A stretch of DNA of 64,000 nt from Beijerinckia indica subsp. indica ATCC 9039 (lineage in GTDB: Bacteria; Pseudomonadota; Alphaproteobacteria; Rhizobiales; Beijerinckiaceae), in assembly GCF_000019845.1 (NCBI RefSeq), contig NC_010581.1, positions 3,167,501 to 3,231,500 on the forward strand, written 5' to 3'. Position 1 is the first letter of the stretch. Each line of letters opens with the position of its first letter. Below are positions 16,222 through 26,827 of this stretch, in pieces. Both the position numbers and the translations under genes were made by a program. The notes beneath the pieces were generated by a model. The model saw nothing but the letters and a program-made list of their open reading frames with translations, did no database searches and was not told the DNA's origin.

Positions 16222-18781
16222 CGCCTTTCGATGGCTGCGGAGCATCCTTGGGCCAAGTCCATTGCTCAGCCTTTGCATGCTGGTGATGACTGTCCTCGGC
16301 CTTCTCTCCGCATTCAAGATCACCCCATACCTGCCGCCTTGGCTCGGCTATTCCCTCCTCATTTCGCTGGTTGCAGCAGCCAATCTGTACTGGGCTGGCA
16401 ACATCGTTCGGCTATGGCCACAGGTGGTCGGCGGCCATAGCGGCGGCAACTGGCAATTGCAGCGGCGGTCCAAGCTGCGCATGACCGATGGAAAGGCCTC
16501 CGGCATTAGCGCACTTGACGAGTTGGCGCAAATGACCGGATTGGAGACGGTCAAAGCCGAGATCGGTACGCTGATCCAGCGGCTGCAGGTCGAAACGGCC
16601 CGGCGCGAGCAGGGTTTGCCGGTAGCGCCAATCTCCCTGCACATGGTTTTCACTGGACCGCCGGGCACCGGCAAGACCGCCGTGGCCCGCCTTTATGGCG
16701 CGATCCTGCGCGATCTCGGAGTGCTGGAGAAAGGCCATCTGGTCGAGACTGACCGCGCCGGACTAGTCGCGGGCTATGTCGGGCAGACGGCGCTGAAGAC
16801 CAAGGAAAAGATCGCCGATGCGCTGGACGGGATCTTGTTCATCGACGAGGCCTATGCCCTCGCCGAGCCCGTTGGCGTCGGAGCCGATTTCGGCCAGGAA
16901 GCCATCGACACCTTGCTGAAGGAAATGGAGGACAAACGGGATCGTTTGGTCGTCATTGTCGCCGGCTATCCGGACCAGATGCGCAAATTTTTAACAAGCA
17001 ATCCCGGCCTGCCCTCGCGTTTCACCAAGACGATCCCTTTCGAGAGCTATGCGACCGACGATCTGGTGGCCATCACCCATTCCATGGCGCGGCGGGACGG
17101 TTTGCACATGAGCCCAGACGCCGACCCGATCCTGAAGACCTTCTTCGAACGGGCCCGCACGGCGCCCGATTTCGCCAATGCCCGCACGGCGCGGACGGTT
17201 CTCGAGCGCGCCCGCGAAGCGCAGGCCGCACGGCTCGCTCCCCTGATAACGAGCTCCGGCGTCGATCTCAACGAATTGACGGCAGCCGACATCCAAACAG
17301 CGGCGACCGCAAGAAAGAATGTCGTCACCTCCGGCATGAGCGCGCTTGATGAACTGGCGCAGATGACCGGATTGGAGACGGTCAAAGCCGGGATCGGTAC
17401 GCTGATCCAGCGGCTGCAGGTCGAAACGGCCCGGCGCGAGCAGGGTTTGCCGGTAGCGCCAATCTCCCTGCACATGGTTTTCACCGGGCCGCCGGGCACC
17501 GGCAAGACCGCCGTGGCCCGCCTTTATGGCGCGATCCTGCGCGAGCTTGGTGTGTTGGAGAAAGGTCACCTTATCGAAACTGACCGCGCCGGACTGGTCG
17601 CGGGCTATGTCGGGCAGACGGCGCTGAAAACCAAAGAAAAGATTGCCGATGCACTGGACGGAATCCTCTTCATCGACGAGGCCTATGGCCTCAGTCAGCA
17701 AATGGGGTCAGAGCATGATTTTGGCCGGGAGGCGATTGAAACCTTGCTGAAGGAAATGGAGGACAAGCGGGATCGTCTGGTCGTCATCGTTGCCGGCTAT
17801 CCGGACGAGATGAGCAAGTTTTTGGATAGCAATCCCGGTCTGCCTTCGCGCTTCACCAAGACCATTGCGTTCGACAGCTACGGGGCCAGTGAACTCGTCT
17901 CCATCACCCGCGGGATGGCCCGGCATGACGGTTTGTACCTCAATCCGGATGCTGACCCAATATTGACAACTTACTTCGAGCGGGTCCGCACCGAGCCCGA
18001 TTTTGCCAATGCCCGGACAGCGCGAACGGTTCTCGAACGCGCCCGCGAAGCGCAGGCTGGGCGCATCGCCCCCCTGATCGGGACCCCTGGCATAGACCTC
18101 AACGAATTGACCGCGGCCGACATCGAATGCGCAACCACCGGCAAGAATGAACATCCATCTGGGGCGCAAAAGCAGACGGGAACCGGGACTGGCTTTTTCG
18201 TTTCCGGGGATGGCTATGTGGTTACGAATGAGCACGTCGTCAGAGGTTGCTCAGATCCAAAGCTAATCTGGGGGCGTGCAGCGCCTGTGCCCACGCATGT
18301 TGTCGCGACGGATGCTATAAATGATCTAGCCTTGCTGAAAGCGGACATTGCGAGTGATCATGTAGCCGTCTTGCGTATCGGCGTGAGGATGGGTGAGGCA
18401 ATTGCTGCTTTCGGTTATCCGCTCCTAGACAAATTATCCGCCGGGGGAAATTTCACGGTTGGCAATGTTTCGGCTCTTGCGGGAATGAAAAACAACAGCG
18501 GACAGATACAGATTTCAGCGCCCCTCCAACCCGGTAATAGCGGTGGACCGGTTCTCGATCAGAGCGGCAATGTCATAGGCGTTGCCGTTTCAGGACTGAG
18601 CGCGACAAGAGAACACATCCCGCAGAACGTTAATTTTGCTATCAGCATAAATGCCTTGACGGCATTTTTAGCCTCTCATGGCGTCCCCTATTCAACTGGC
18701 GAAGGAGGACCTTTGCTCGAATCGTTTGAACTCGCCGAGAAAGCACAATCCTTTGCCGTTTTGATTGTATGTGAAAAATGA
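16214..18781 (+). CDS. Membrane-anchored tandem AAA+ ATPase fused to trypsin-like protease
   Basis: An 855-residue protein with a rare domain order. Residues 15-35 and 43-62 form two likely membrane helices. Two CbbX/SpoVK/EccA-type AAA+ domains follow (about 98-370 and 374-642). Each has Walker A GPPGTGKT (148-155, 425-432), Walker B ILFIDEA (Asp211-Glu212, Asp488-Glu489) and an LPSRF arginine finger (Arg269, Arg547). The C-terminal 655-830 region is a trypsin/HtrA-like S1 domain with an intact triad: His674 (TNEHVV), Asp704 (INDLALL) and Ser776 (QPGNSGGPV). No PDZ domain is seen. Two membrane passes would leave ATPase and protease on the same, probably cytoplasmic, side. ATP-driven unfolding feeding a serine protease is inferred; no characterised homologue is known to me. 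Confidence 0.88.
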   Translation: MDSAFRWLRSILGPSPLLSLCMLVMTVLGLLSAFKITPYLPPWLGYSLLISLVAAANLYWAGNIVRLWPQVVGGHSGGNWQLQRRSKLRMTDGKASGISALDELAQMTGLETVKAEIGTLIQRLQVETARREQGLPVAPISLHMVFTGPPGTGKTAVARLYGAILRDLGVLEKGHLVETDRAGLVAGYVGQTALKTKEKIADALDGILFIDEAYALAEPVGVGADFGQEAIDTLLKEMEDKRDRLVVIVAGYPDQMRKFLTSNPGLPSRFTKTIPFESYATDDLVAITHSMARRDGLHMSPDADPILKTFFERARTAPDFANARTARTVLERAREAQAARLAPLITSSGVDLNELTAADIQTAATARKNVVTSGMSALDELAQMTGLETVKAGIGTLIQRLQVETARREQGLPVAPISLHMVFTGPPGTGKTAVARLYGAILRELGVLEKGHLIETDRAGLVAGYVGQTALKTKEKIADALDGILFIDEAYGLSQQMGSEHDFGREAIETLLKEMEDKRDRLVVIVAGYPDEMSKFLDSNPGLPSRFTKTIAFDSYGASELVSITRGMARHDGLYLNPDADPILTTYFERVRTEPDFANARTARTVLERAREAQAGRIAPLIGTPGIDLNELTAADIECATTGKNEHPSGAQKQTGTGTGFFVSGDGYVVTNEHVVRGCSDPKLIWGRAAPVPTHVVATDAINDLALLKADIASDHVAVLRIGVRMGEAIAAFGYPLLDKLSAGGNFTVGNVSALAGMKNNSGQIQISAPLQPGNSGGPVLDQSGNVIGVAVSGLSATREHIPQNVNFAISINALTAFLASHGVPYSTGEGGPLLESFELAEKAQSFAVLIVCEK

Positions 18782-18868
18782 ACAATTCTTTTTTTCATCG
18801 GCCGAACACTAATTGCGGCGCATTGTCGATTTGAATTTTGTAAAGTCTCGCGGGCGGAGACGCGTCAT

Positions 18869-19669
18869 ATGAGCCAACTCTTCAGCAAACTCGGCTTTAT
18901 TCACCGCCGTCTTTGGGACCGTGATGGCATCTATCGGATTTCCCTGCTGTTGGGGCCGGCACCCCTTGTCGGCTGTGGATTGGCAGCGGGCATTTGGATC
19001 ATCGTCCAGGCGCTTCCTGTGACGGCAGTGCAACCACCCAACTGGGGAAAACCACCGCGCACCGCAGACAACTGGAGTACCACAGATGAACCGCAGACCT
19101 TGGCGGCGGCCCGGCCAATCCCCCCGGCTGGCGCTGATGGCGGACTAAGCGGATACGAGGCTGGCTGGCGGGGAACCATCAACCCGATCGAAATCAAACC
19201 GACAATGGACGTTGATGTGAAGTCGACCGCTCTCAGCGCTTTCTTCCTCGATGGGTCGAAAATTAATATGGCTCAAATCATCGCTGCAGGCCCAAAGAAC
19301 GCGCCATATGTCGGACTCGGAAACGGCTTCCTCGTCGTCAGAACGCCGGGTGTCTACGCGCTCTCGATCCGCCTTGAGAGACCTTTGGGTCCGGTAGCGG
19401 ACTGTCTAACACGACTTGCGTTTGGGCCCCGCAGAATTGTTTCGAATCTTATTCTTGCGGACCCTGGTAATATTTCGAAGACATACGACGCCGCCCGGTT
19501 CAATCTCCAACCAGGCCTTTATCCAATCGCCTGGGCCTTTGGTTGCTGGCACGATCGGGAGGTCGTCGGGCCAGGCCGCATAACGGTTCTGATTAGCCAT
19601 CCCGGCGATCAGGCCCTCCAGCCGGCACTCCCAGACGAAATCGTCCGAGCGGAGCGAGTTAAGCCTTAG
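18869..19669 (+). CDS. Single-pass membrane protein, third gene of AAA-protease cassette
   Basis: I do not recognise this 266-residue protein. A basic N-terminus (about 23 residues) precedes one transmembrane helix (GPAPLVGCGLAAGIWIIVQA). A Pro-rich linker and a beta-rich, probably periplasmic domain of about 180 residues follow (FLVVRTPGVYALSIRLERP, NLQPGLYPIAWAFGCW), including Cys pairs. The layout mirrors the first gene of the cassette: short cytoplasmic part, one helix, outer domain. It follows the AAA-protease gene by 87 bases on the same strand, with GGAG about 10 bases before the ATG. Membership of the same operon is likely but not proven. Confidence 0.65.
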   Translation: MSQLFSKLGFIHRRLWDRDGIYRISLLLGPAPLVGCGLAAGIWIIVQALPVTAVQPPNWGKPPRTADNWSTTDEPQTLAAARPIPPAGADGGLSGYEAGWRGTINPIEIKPTMDVDVKSTALSAFFLDGSKINMAQIIAAGPKNAPYVGLGNGFLVVRTPGVYALSIRLERPLGPVADCLTRLAFGPRRIVSNLILADPGNISKTYDAARFNLQPGLYPIAWAFGCWHDREVVGPGRITVLISHPGDQALQPALPDEIVRAERVKP

Positions 19670-19788
19670 TCGCCCGGCCATCACGGAAGAGCCCACGGGT
19701 CATTCACGTCAAAATTCATACGCGATTGCCCTGTGCCACAGAAGCAATCCGCTTGACTCTCGCCCTTGATTCCCGCCATGAAATAAAA

Positions 19789-19803
19789 GAACAAATAGGG
19801 AAC
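19789..19803 (+). promoter_or_regulatory. LexA box upstream of imuA
   Basis: GAACAAATAGGGAAC is an exact GAAC-N7-GAAC direct repeat, the known alphaproteobacterial LexA site (GTTC-N7-GTTC on the other strand). It lies 29 bases before the imuA start, where LexA binding would block transcription of imuA-imuB-dnaE2 until DNA damage. Confidence 0.88.
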
Positions 19804-19832
19804 ACTGCCGCTCTAGGAGACCAAAGCACGTC

Positions 19833-20597
19833 GTGGAGCCACAATCCGCCATAGAAGCCCTGCGCGCTCAGATCAAGCGGATCGAAAGCAGAAGCCGGCC
19901 CACCACATCGGTTTTACCCTTCGGGTTTGCCGAGATCGACTCACATCTGCCTGGCGGCGGCTTGGCTCTCGGTGCCCTGCATGAGATCGCGGGGGGAGGA
20001 CATGACGCGATCGACGCGGCGGCGGCAGCACTTTTTGCAGCTGGCATCGCCAGCCGGACAAAGGGCAAGGTGCTTTGGTGCCTCAGGCGGGCTGATCTCT
20101 TCGCTCCAGCGCTGGCGCAAGCCGGCCTCACGCCCGATCGTGTCCTCTATGTCGAGGCCGAGGACGAAAAAACCGTGCTGAGCTGTTTTGAGGAAGGATT
20201 GCGTCACAGGGGACTTGGCGCCGTCATCGCCGAGATCGCCCGGCTGTCGATGACCGCATCACGCCGGCTCCAGCTCGCGGCTGAAGAATCGGGCTCAATC
20301 GGCATCGCCTTGCGCCGATGGCGGCGACAAACGGAGATCGCCAGCTTCGGGCAACCGACGGCCGCCGTCACACGTTGGCGGGTCTCTGTGCTCCCTTCCC
20401 TCCCCTTGCCGGTGCCCGGCGTCGGACGCGCGCGCTGGCTGGTCGAATTGATCCGCTGCCGGGCCGGTGAAACGGCCGAATTCGTGTTGGAGGCTTGCGA
20501 TGCACAGGGTCGTGTCGCTCTTTCTTCCTACCTGGCCGACGGATCGGGCGCGGCGGAAGGCTGGCCAAGCAGCCGCTCAAGCCGCGCTACCCGTTGA
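19833..20597 (+). CDS. imuA: ImuA, RecA-like component of the SOS mutasome
   Basis: A 254-residue ImuA. The N-terminus (LPFGFAEIDSHLPGGGLALG, ALHEIAG) is the RecA/SulA-like core, with VLWCLRRADLFAPALAQAGL and RLQLAAEESGSIGIALRRWR typical of the family. ImuA works with ImuB and DnaE2 in damage-induced translesion synthesis and mutagenesis. The start is GTG at 19833; AGGAG at 19815-19819 is rather far (13 bases), so initiation may be weak. A LexA box lies just upstream, and the 3' end overlaps imuB by 98 bases in another frame. Confidence 0.92.
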   Translation: MEPQSAIEALRAQIKRIESRSRPTTSVLPFGFAEIDSHLPGGGLALGALHEIAGGGHDAIDAAAAALFAAGIASRTKGKVLWCLRRADLFAPALAQAGLTPDRVLYVEAEDEKTVLSCFEEGLRHRGLGAVIAEIARLSMTASRRLQLAAEESGSIGIALRRWRRQTEIASFGQPTAAVTRWRVSVLPSLPLPVPGVGRARWLVELIRCRAGETAEFVLEACDAQGRVALSSYLADGSGAAEGWPSSRSSRATR

Positions 20598-22047
20598 AAC
20601 CCCTCTCATCCTGACAGGACGCGAGGGAAGCAGGCGCATCATTCTGGCTGTTGATGCGGCGGCATGGGCGGCGGGACTGCGCGTCGGCATGCCCGTCACC
20701 AAGGCACAGGCGCTGGTCCCTGGCCTCGCCCTGTTCGAGGCCGACCCGACAGCCGATCTTCAGGCTCTTGATCGGCTGGCCTTCTGGATGCTCCAGCATT
20801 ATGCGCCGATCGTCGCCACCGATCCTCCCAATGGATTGGTGATCGACACGACCGGAGCCGATCACCTGCATGGTGGCGAGGAAGCCATGCTGATCGACCT
20901 TGTGCAGCGCCTTGCCGGCGCGGGCATTACGGCGCGTGCCGCCATCGCCGATCATTGGGGCACGGCTCATGCGGTCGCACGTTATGGCGCTTGCCCCATC
21001 ACCATTGTGCCTGCTGGCACAGCCAGCACGGCCATCGCCCCTCTGCCAATCGCGGCTCTCAGATTGTCCAAGGATCAAGTGACGGAACTCCGCGTTCTGG
21101 GGTTCGAACGCATCTCCGATCTCATGGAACAGCCGCGTGCTCCCGTGACTCTTCGCTTCGGCCCGGAGCCTGGACTTCGTCTCGACCAGGCGCTCGGACA
21201 GATCAGCGAACCGTTCACGCCCATCCAGCCCCCCGATTTGACCCATGTTCGGCAAGCCTTCCCCGAACCGATCGGCGCTCCTGAAACGATCGCCCGTTAT
21301 ACCGGCAAGCTGGCGACACGTCTTTGTCGAGAACTTGCTGCCAAGGGTCTCGGTGGCCGCAAGTTCGACCTTCTCTTCCATCGCGTCGATAACCGCCTTG
21401 AAGCGATCCGTATCGGCACCGCCCAACCTTTGCGCGATGTGAAACGGCTGACAAAGCTTCTCTGCGACAGAATCGAAACGATCGACCCCGGCTTCGGCAT
21501 TGAAACCATGGTGCTGGCCGCCACGCTTGCGGAGCCCCTGCCCGAACAGCAAATCACGGCCACGCTCACGGAGGAGAATCTCGCTGATCTTTCCGATCTC
21601 GTCGATACACTCGCCAATCGCATCGGCGCCCATCGGCTCTATCGTCTCGAACCCGTCGAGAGCGATGTGCCGGAACGTTCCTTCAGCCGGGTCGCCCCCC
21701 TGGCGCCCGAACTGGCGCCGCCATCGCGAAATCCTTGGCCGGAGCATTGGCCGCGACCGGCGCGGCTCCTCCCCCACCCCGAGCCGATCGAGACCATCGC
21801 GCTCCTGCCCGATCATCCGCCCGTCGGCTTCACTTGGCGCGGCATTCGCCGGCGCGTGAAATGCGCCGACGGCCCCGAGCGCATCTTCGGAGAATGGTGG
21901 AAGCAAGACACAGAGCGCATGGCCGTTCGCGATTATTTTCGCATCGAGGATGAGGCCGGCGAACGCTATTGGATCTTTCGCTCCGGCGATGGCGAGGACG
22001 CCGCGACCGGTTCACACCGCTGGTTCCTGCATGGGATTTTCGGATGA
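20500..22047 (+). CDS. imuB: ImuB, inactive Y-family polymerase-like protein
   Basis: A 515-residue ImuB taken from the ATG at 20500 ([19 protein letters not shown]), with GGAGG 6 bases upstream. The Y-family palm/finger fold is visible ([55 protein letters not shown]), as is the little-finger region beyond about residue 240. ImuB proteins lack the full catalytic acidic set and act as an adaptor that binds the beta clamp and recruits DnaE2. It overlaps imuA by 98 bases, and its TGA overlaps the ATG of dnaE2 (ATGA at 22044-22047), so all three are coupled. Confidence 0.93.
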   Translation: MHRVVSLFLPTWPTDRARRKAGQAAAQAALPVETPLILTGREGSRRIILAVDAAAWAAGLRVGMPVTKAQALVPGLALFEADPTADLQALDRLAFWMLQHYAPIVATDPPNGLVIDTTGADHLHGGEEAMLIDLVQRLAGAGITARAAIADHWGTAHAVARYGACPITIVPAGTASTAIAPLPIAALRLSKDQVTELRVLGFERISDLMEQPRAPVTLRFGPEPGLRLDQALGQISEPFTPIQPPDLTHVRQAFPEPIGAPETIARYTGKLATRLCRELAAKGLGGRKFDLLFHRVDNRLEAIRIGTAQPLRDVKRLTKLLCDRIETIDPGFGIETMVLAATLAEPLPEQQITATLTEENLADLSDLVDTLANRIGAHRLYRLEPVESDVPERSFSRVAPLAPELAPPSRNPWPEHWPRPARLLPHPEPIETIALLPDHPPVGFTWRGIRRRVKCADGPERIFGEWWKQDTERMAVRDYFRIEDEAGERYWIFRSGDGEDAATGSHRWFLHGIFG

Positions 22048-25000
22048 ACAGGTCCGCGCGTTATGCCGAACTTCAGGTGACGTCGCATTTCTCATTTCTG
22101 CGCGGCGCTTCCTCCTGTGAGGAATTATTCGCCCAAGCCGCGCTGCTCGGCATCGAGGCCCTGGCCGTCGTCGATCGCCATTCCCTTGCCGGCATCGTGC
22201 GTGCCCATCAAGCCGCCAAGGCAACTGGTATCCGCCTGATCATCGGTTGCCGACTCGATCTCGCGGACGGCATGAGCGTCCTGGTCTATCCGACCGATCG
22301 TGCATCCTATGCACGTCTCTGCCGCCTGCTCTCGCTTGGGAAACAGCGTGGCGGCAAGGCACAGTGCCATCTCGACTGGCTCGATCTTGTCGCCCATGGC
22401 GAAGGCCTGTTGACCATCCTGATCGCTGAGAAGGCCGACGAGATCTGCGGGCTCCATCTACGCCGGCTGCATGATACCTTCAAGGATCGCGCCTATCTCG
22501 CGCTCACCCTGCACCGCCGCCCGAATGACCAGCTTCGCCTGCATCAACTGGCCGTTTTAGCCGCCCGTTTCCGCGTCCCGACCGTCGTCACCAATGATAT
22601 CCTCTTCCATGAACCGGCGCGGCGTATTCTGCAGGATGTCGTGACCTGTATTCGGCACGGCTGCACCATTGATGAGGCAGGCTTTCGACGGGAGCGCCAT
22701 GCCGATCGCTATCTCAAGCCACCGGAGGAAATGCACCGGCTCTTCAGCCTTTATCCCGAAGCACTCGCCCGCACCCTCGAGATCACCGACCGTTGTCAGT
22801 TCAGCCTTGAGGAACTGACCTATCAATATCCGGAAGAAAAGACGATGCCGGGCCTCACCGCCCAGGAAGCGCTCACACGATTGACCTTAAAGGGTGCGGC
22901 AGACCACTACCCCGAAGGCGTGCCGGACAAGGTGCAGGCTCTGCTCGATCATGAGTTGGAGCTGATCGCCAAACTCAACTATGCGCCCTATTTTTTGACA
23001 GTGAATGCCATTGTCCACTTTGCCAAGACCGAAGGCATTCTCTGCCAGGGACGAGGCTCGGCCGCCAATTCCGCCGTCTGCTATGTGCTCGGCATTACCA
23101 GTATCGCCCCTGATCAACACGACCTTTTGTTCGAACGGTTCGTCAGCGAGGAACGCCGGGAGCCTCCTGATATCGACGTGGATTTCGAACATGAGCGGCG
23201 CGAGATAGTTATCCAATGGATCTATAAGACCTATGGACGCGATCGCGCGGCTTTGTGCGCGACGGTTATTCGCTATCGCGCCAAGGGTGCGCTTCGCGAT
23301 GTCGGCAAAGCCCTCGGCCTGCCGGAAGATCTGCTTACAATGCTGTCAAGCCAGACCTGGGTCTGGTCGAAACAGGGTCTCGATGTCAAATCCGCCAAAG
23401 AGCTCAACCTCAATCTCGATGACCCGCGTCTGAGACTGACGCTCGATCTCGCACGCGAGTTGATCGGCACGCCGCGCCATCTCTCGCAGCACCCGGGCGG
23501 TTTCGTCCTGACCCATGACAGGCTCGATGAATTGGTGCCGATCGAACCGGCCGCCATGACGGACCGGCAGGTCATAGAATGGGACAAGGATGATATTGAA
23601 GTCTTGAAATTCATGAAGGTCGATGTGCTCGCCCTCGGCATGCTCTCCTGCATGAAACGCAGTTTCAATCTGCTTGCGGAACATAAAAAACTCGCGCTCG
23701 CTCTCACGAGCATCCCGTCAGAAGATCCGCATACATATGCAATGATCCAGCGTGCCGATACGATCGGTGTCTTTCAGATCGAGTCCCGCGCACAGATGAG
23801 CATGCTGCCGCGCCTGAAGCCCAAAACCTTTTATGATCTCGTGATCGAGGTCGCGATCGTCCGGCCGGGCCCTATCCAGGGCGATATGGTGCATCCCTAT
23901 CTGCGTCGGCGCGAAGGCAAGGAAGACCCTGACCTTCCAAGAGCCGAACTGAAAAATGTCCTCGAGAAAACCCTTGGCGTTCCTCTGTTTCAAGAACAGG
24001 CGATGCGCATTGCCATTGAATGCGCGGGCTTCACACCCGGCGAAGCCGACCAGCTTCGCCGCTCCATGGCGACGTTCAAACATACAGGCACGATCAATAC
24101 CTTCAAGGACAAACTGGTGAATGGCATGGTCGCCAATGGTTATGAGCACGCCTTCGCCGAAAGAATCTTTCATCAATTGGAGGGGTTCGGCTCCTATGGA
24201 TTTCCGGAAAGCCATGCCGCCTCTTTCGCTCTCCTCGCCTATGCCTCGTCCTGGATCAAATGCTGGCACCCGGATGTGTTTTGCGCGGCTCTCTTGAACA
24301 GCCAACCCATGGGCTTTTATGCCCCGGCGCAAATCGTGCGCGATGCGCGCAACCATGGCGTTGAGATTCGTCCGGTTTGTGTCAACCATTCACACTGGGA
24401 TTGCACTCTCGAAGCGACCGGCGATGAAAAACGTTTTGCCCTGCGCTTGGGGATGCGCATGGTCAAGAGACTCTCCAATCAGGACGCGGCGACAATCGTT
24501 GCCGCAAAAGCCGATCAACCCTTCCTCTCGATTGAGGATCTGTGGCATCGCGCCGGTGTGCCCGTCTCAGCCCTTGTCGCTCTGGCCGAGGCCGATGCCT
24601 TTGCTCCCACGTTCGGCATTGCTCGTCGCAAGGCTCTCTGGACCATCAAAGCTCTGCGCGACAATCCCTTGCCTCTCTTTGCGGCTGCGTCTGCCCGTGA
24701 AGCCGCCTTCGTTTCTGAAATCAGAGAACCCGCCGTGACGCTGACGCCTATGGCGGCCGGAGGCGAGGTCGTGGAAGATTATGTCTCTGTCGGGCTGACC
24801 TTGCGCGAACATCCCATCGCCTTTCTGCGCGGCGACTTGGCGCGACGGCGCATCGCCACTTGCGCCGAAGTCATCCATGCCCGCGATCGATGCTGGATCG
24901 AGACCGCCGGACTGGTCCTGGTCCGGCAGCGCCCTGGAAGCGCCAAGGGCGTGATCTTCATCACAATCGAAGATGAAACCGGCATCGCCAATCTCGTCAT

Positions 25001-25316
25001 CTGGCCAAAACTCTATGAGAAGCACCGTCGCATCATCCATGGCGCGCGCATGATCGCAGCACGCGGTCCCATCCAGCGCGAGGGCGATGTCGTTCATCTT
25101 GTCGTCCGGCATCTCACGGATCTGTCGGGGGATCTCGCCAGCGTGATCCATCGTGAAGACACAGCCCCGCCATCCGCTGGAAGCGCCGGCATCGGCTCTC
25201 ACAAAAGCCTGGTTCGTCATCCGGCTGATTCATCAAAGACGAGGCAACCGCATGGCCTTCTTGCTCTCGACGAGCGCCCTCACCAGATCAGAGTGAAAAC
25301 GCGCGATTTTCACTGA
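22044..25316 (+). CDS. dnaE2: Error-prone DNA polymerase DnaE2
   Basis: A 1090-residue C-family polymerase. The N-terminal PHP domain is present ([36 protein letters not shown]). The palm has the catalytic triad Asp376, Asp378, Asp380 in [12 protein letters not shown], followed by the finger region and a C-terminal OB-fold ([20 protein letters not shown]). It lacks the C-terminal tau-binding region of replicative DnaE1, as is normal for DnaE2. It synthesises across lesions as part of the ImuA-ImuB-DnaE2 mutasome under LexA control. The start overlaps the imuB stop; the length fits the family (about 1050-1100). Confidence 0.95.
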   Translation: MNRSARYAELQVTSHFSFLRGASSCEELFAQAALLGIEALAVVDRHSLAGIVRAHQAAKATGIRLIIGCRLDLADGMSVLVYPTDRASYARLCRLLSLGKQRGGKAQCHLDWLDLVAHGEGLLTILIAEKADEICGLHLRRLHDTFKDRAYLALTLHRRPNDQLRLHQLAVLAARFRVPTVVTNDILFHEPARRILQDVVTCIRHGCTIDEAGFRRERHADRYLKPPEEMHRLFSLYPEALARTLEITDRCQFSLEELTYQYPEEKTMPGLTAQEALTRLTLKGAADHYPEGVPDKVQALLDHELELIAKLNYAPYFLTVNAIVHFAKTEGILCQGRGSAANSAVCYVLGITSIAPDQHDLLFERFVSEERREPPDIDVDFEHERREIVIQWIYKTYGRDRAALCATVIRYRAKGALRDVGKALGLPEDLLTMLSSQTWVWSKQGLDVKSAKELNLNLDDPRLRLTLDLARELIGTPRHLSQHPGGFVLTHDRLDELVPIEPAAMTDRQVIEWDKDDIEVLKFMKVDVLALGMLSCMKRSFNLLAEHKKLALALTSIPSEDPHTYAMIQRADTIGVFQIESRAQMSMLPRLKPKTFYDLVIEVAIVRPGPIQGDMVHPYLRRREGKEDPDLPRAELKNVLEKTLGVPLFQEQAMRIAIECAGFTPGEADQLRRSMATFKHTGTINTFKDKLVNGMVANGYEHAFAERIFHQLEGFGSYGFPESHAASFALLAYASSWIKCWHPDVFCAALLNSQPMGFYAPAQIVRDARNHGVEIRPVCVNHSHWDCTLEATGDEKRFALRLGMRMVKRLSNQDAATIVAAKADQPFLSIEDLWHRAGVPVSALVALAEADAFAPTFGIARRKALWTIKALRDNPLPLFAAASAREAAFVSEIREPAVTLTPMAAGGEVVEDYVSVGLTLREHPIAFLRGDLARRRIATCAEVIHARDRCWIETAGLVLVRQRPGSAKGVIFITIEDETGIANLVIWPKLYEKHRRIIHGARMIAARGPIQREGDVVHLVVRHLTDLSGDLASVIHREDTAPPSAGSAGIGSHKSLVRHPADSSKTRQPHGLLALDERPHQIRVKTRDFH

Positions 25317-25339
25317 TCGTCGCCCGCAAAGGCCTCGAC

Positions 25340-25783
25340 ATGCCCGATCATGATCCTTTCAACCTGCACCGTTTCATTGAGGCACAAGCACCTCTTTTTG
25401 CTTCGATTCTCGAAGAGTTGAAAGCAGGCCGTAAGCGCAGTCATTGGATGTGGTTCATCTTTCCTCAGCTCCGTGGCCTCGGCCAGTCCTCAACGGCCGA
25501 ATTTTACGGCATCAGTTCACTCGCAGAAGCGCGCGCTTATCTTGCCCATCCGCTCCTCGGACCAAGGCTAATTCTCTGCACGGAAACAGTGCTGGCGCTC
25601 GAAGGGAGCCCCCTCCACGCGATCTTTGGTTCTCCAGACGATATGAAGTTCGGTTCCTCCATGACCTTATTCGCACTCGCCGCCGAGGAACAAGAAAATC
25701 CCTTCCGCGTCGGGCTCGGTCGCTATTGCCATGGCCAGATGGATACAAAGACGCTGGCACTTCTCGAGGCAAGAAAGGCTTAA
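25340..25783 (+). CDS. DUF1810 family protein
   Basis: A 147-residue DUF1810 protein, recognised from FNLHRFIEAQAPLF, RKRSHWMWFIFPQLRGLG, FYGISSLAEARAYLAHPLLG and DDMKFGSSMTLFA. The family is small, helical and widespread, with no firmly established function that I know of; the conserved SHWMWFIFPQ motif suggests a ligand pocket. It follows dnaE2 by 23 bases on the same strand and could be read through from the SOS operon. There is no signal peptide or membrane segment. Confidence 0.85.
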   Translation: MPDHDPFNLHRFIEAQAPLFASILEELKAGRKRSHWMWFIFPQLRGLGQSSTAEFYGISSLAEARAYLAHPLLGPRLILCTETVLALEGSPLHAIFGSPDDMKFGSSMTLFALAAEEQENPFRVGLGRYCHGQMDTKTLALLEARKA

Positions 25784-25932
25784 CTTTCTTTCTGATAGGC
25801 CACGCCACCTTTTCCTGAGAGCCAAAACTTTGAAGTCCGTGCGTACGAGCCGCCGCGCGTCACGCAGTTCATTCCAGCTTCGCGTAAGATCGAAAGCTTA
25901 AAGTTGCTCCTATTCGGACGGGAGCAAATAAA

Positions 25933-26823
25933 GTGGGTTTCCTTATCGGTACAATCATCGCGGTCGGCTGCATGCTGGGCGGGTTCGCCGCAATGGGTGG
26001 CCATATCGTGGTCATCTGGCAGCCTTGGGAATTCGTCATCATCTGCGGATCGGCCCTCGGCACTTTCATCGTGGCCAATAATGTCCTCACCATCAAGGAT
26101 ACGGGCCGCGCGCTGGGCGAGGCCATTATGGATAAATCCCTCAAACAACGTGATTATTTGGACGTTCTCGGCGTCCTTTATACGTTGATGCGGGAAATGC
26201 GCGGCAAGGCCCGCAACGAAGTCGAGGAACATGTCGACAATCCGGAAGAATCGACCATCTTCCAGAATTTTCCGCGCGTCCTCGCCAATAAGGAACTCAC
26301 CAATTTCATTTGCGACTATTGCCGCCTGATCATCATCGGCAATGCCCGCACACATGAGATCGAAGCCTTGATGGACGAGGAGATCGAAACCATCCTGCAT
26401 GATACACTCAAGCCCTATCATGCCATAACGATCGTGGCCGAGTCCCTGCCAGCCCTCGGCATCGTCGCCGCGGTCCTGGGTGTCATCAAAGCCATGGGTG
26501 CTCTTGATCAATCGCCTGAATTGCTCGGGGGGCTCATCGGCTCCGCGCTCGTCGGCACATTCGCAGGCATTTTCCTCTCCTACGGATTGCTTTCCCCCCT
26601 CGCCAACAAGATCAGAGCAACGCGAGAGAAACAATCCCGCCTCTACATCATCGTCAAGCAGACCCTCCTTGCCTTCATGAATGGCGCCATGCCCCAGATC
26701 GCCCTGGAACACGGCCGCAAAACAATTTCCTCCGCAGACCGCCCCTCAATCGATATCGTCGAGAATGAGACGGTAACGGGAGGGACCGGCAAAGCGGGTG
26801 ATAACGTCAAGCAGGCGGCATAG
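25933..26823 (+). CDS. motA: Flagellar motor stator protein MotA
   Basis: A 296-residue MotA starting with GTG at 25933 ([23 protein letters not shown]), with GGGAGC about 8 bases upstream. Four membrane helices are visible: two at the N-terminus and two after the large cytoplasmic loop ([38 protein letters not shown]). MotA forms the ion-driven stator ring with MotB and pushes FliG. MotB is not in this window, which is usual for alphaproteobacteria where motB lies elsewhere. It is the first gene of the motA-fliM-fliN-fliG run; fliM begins 4 bases after its stop. Confidence 0.93.
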   Translation: MGFLIGTIIAVGCMLGGFAAMGGHIVVIWQPWEFVIICGSALGTFIVANNVLTIKDTGRALGEAIMDKSLKQRDYLDVLGVLYTLMREMRGKARNEVEEHVDNPEESTIFQNFPRVLANKELTNFICDYCRLIIIGNARTHEIEALMDEEIETILHDTLKPYHAITIVAESLPALGIVAAVLGVIKAMGALDQSPELLGGLIGSALVGTFAGIFLSYGLLSPLANKIRATREKQSRLYIIVKQTLLAFMNGAMPQIALEHGRKTISSADRPSIDIVENETVTGGTGKAGDNVKQAA

Positions 26824-26827
26824 AAAC

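Noticed and set aside
20587..21906. 439-codon minus-strand frame inside imuB
   Set aside because: Antisense shadow of imuB with no ribosome-binding site or domain.
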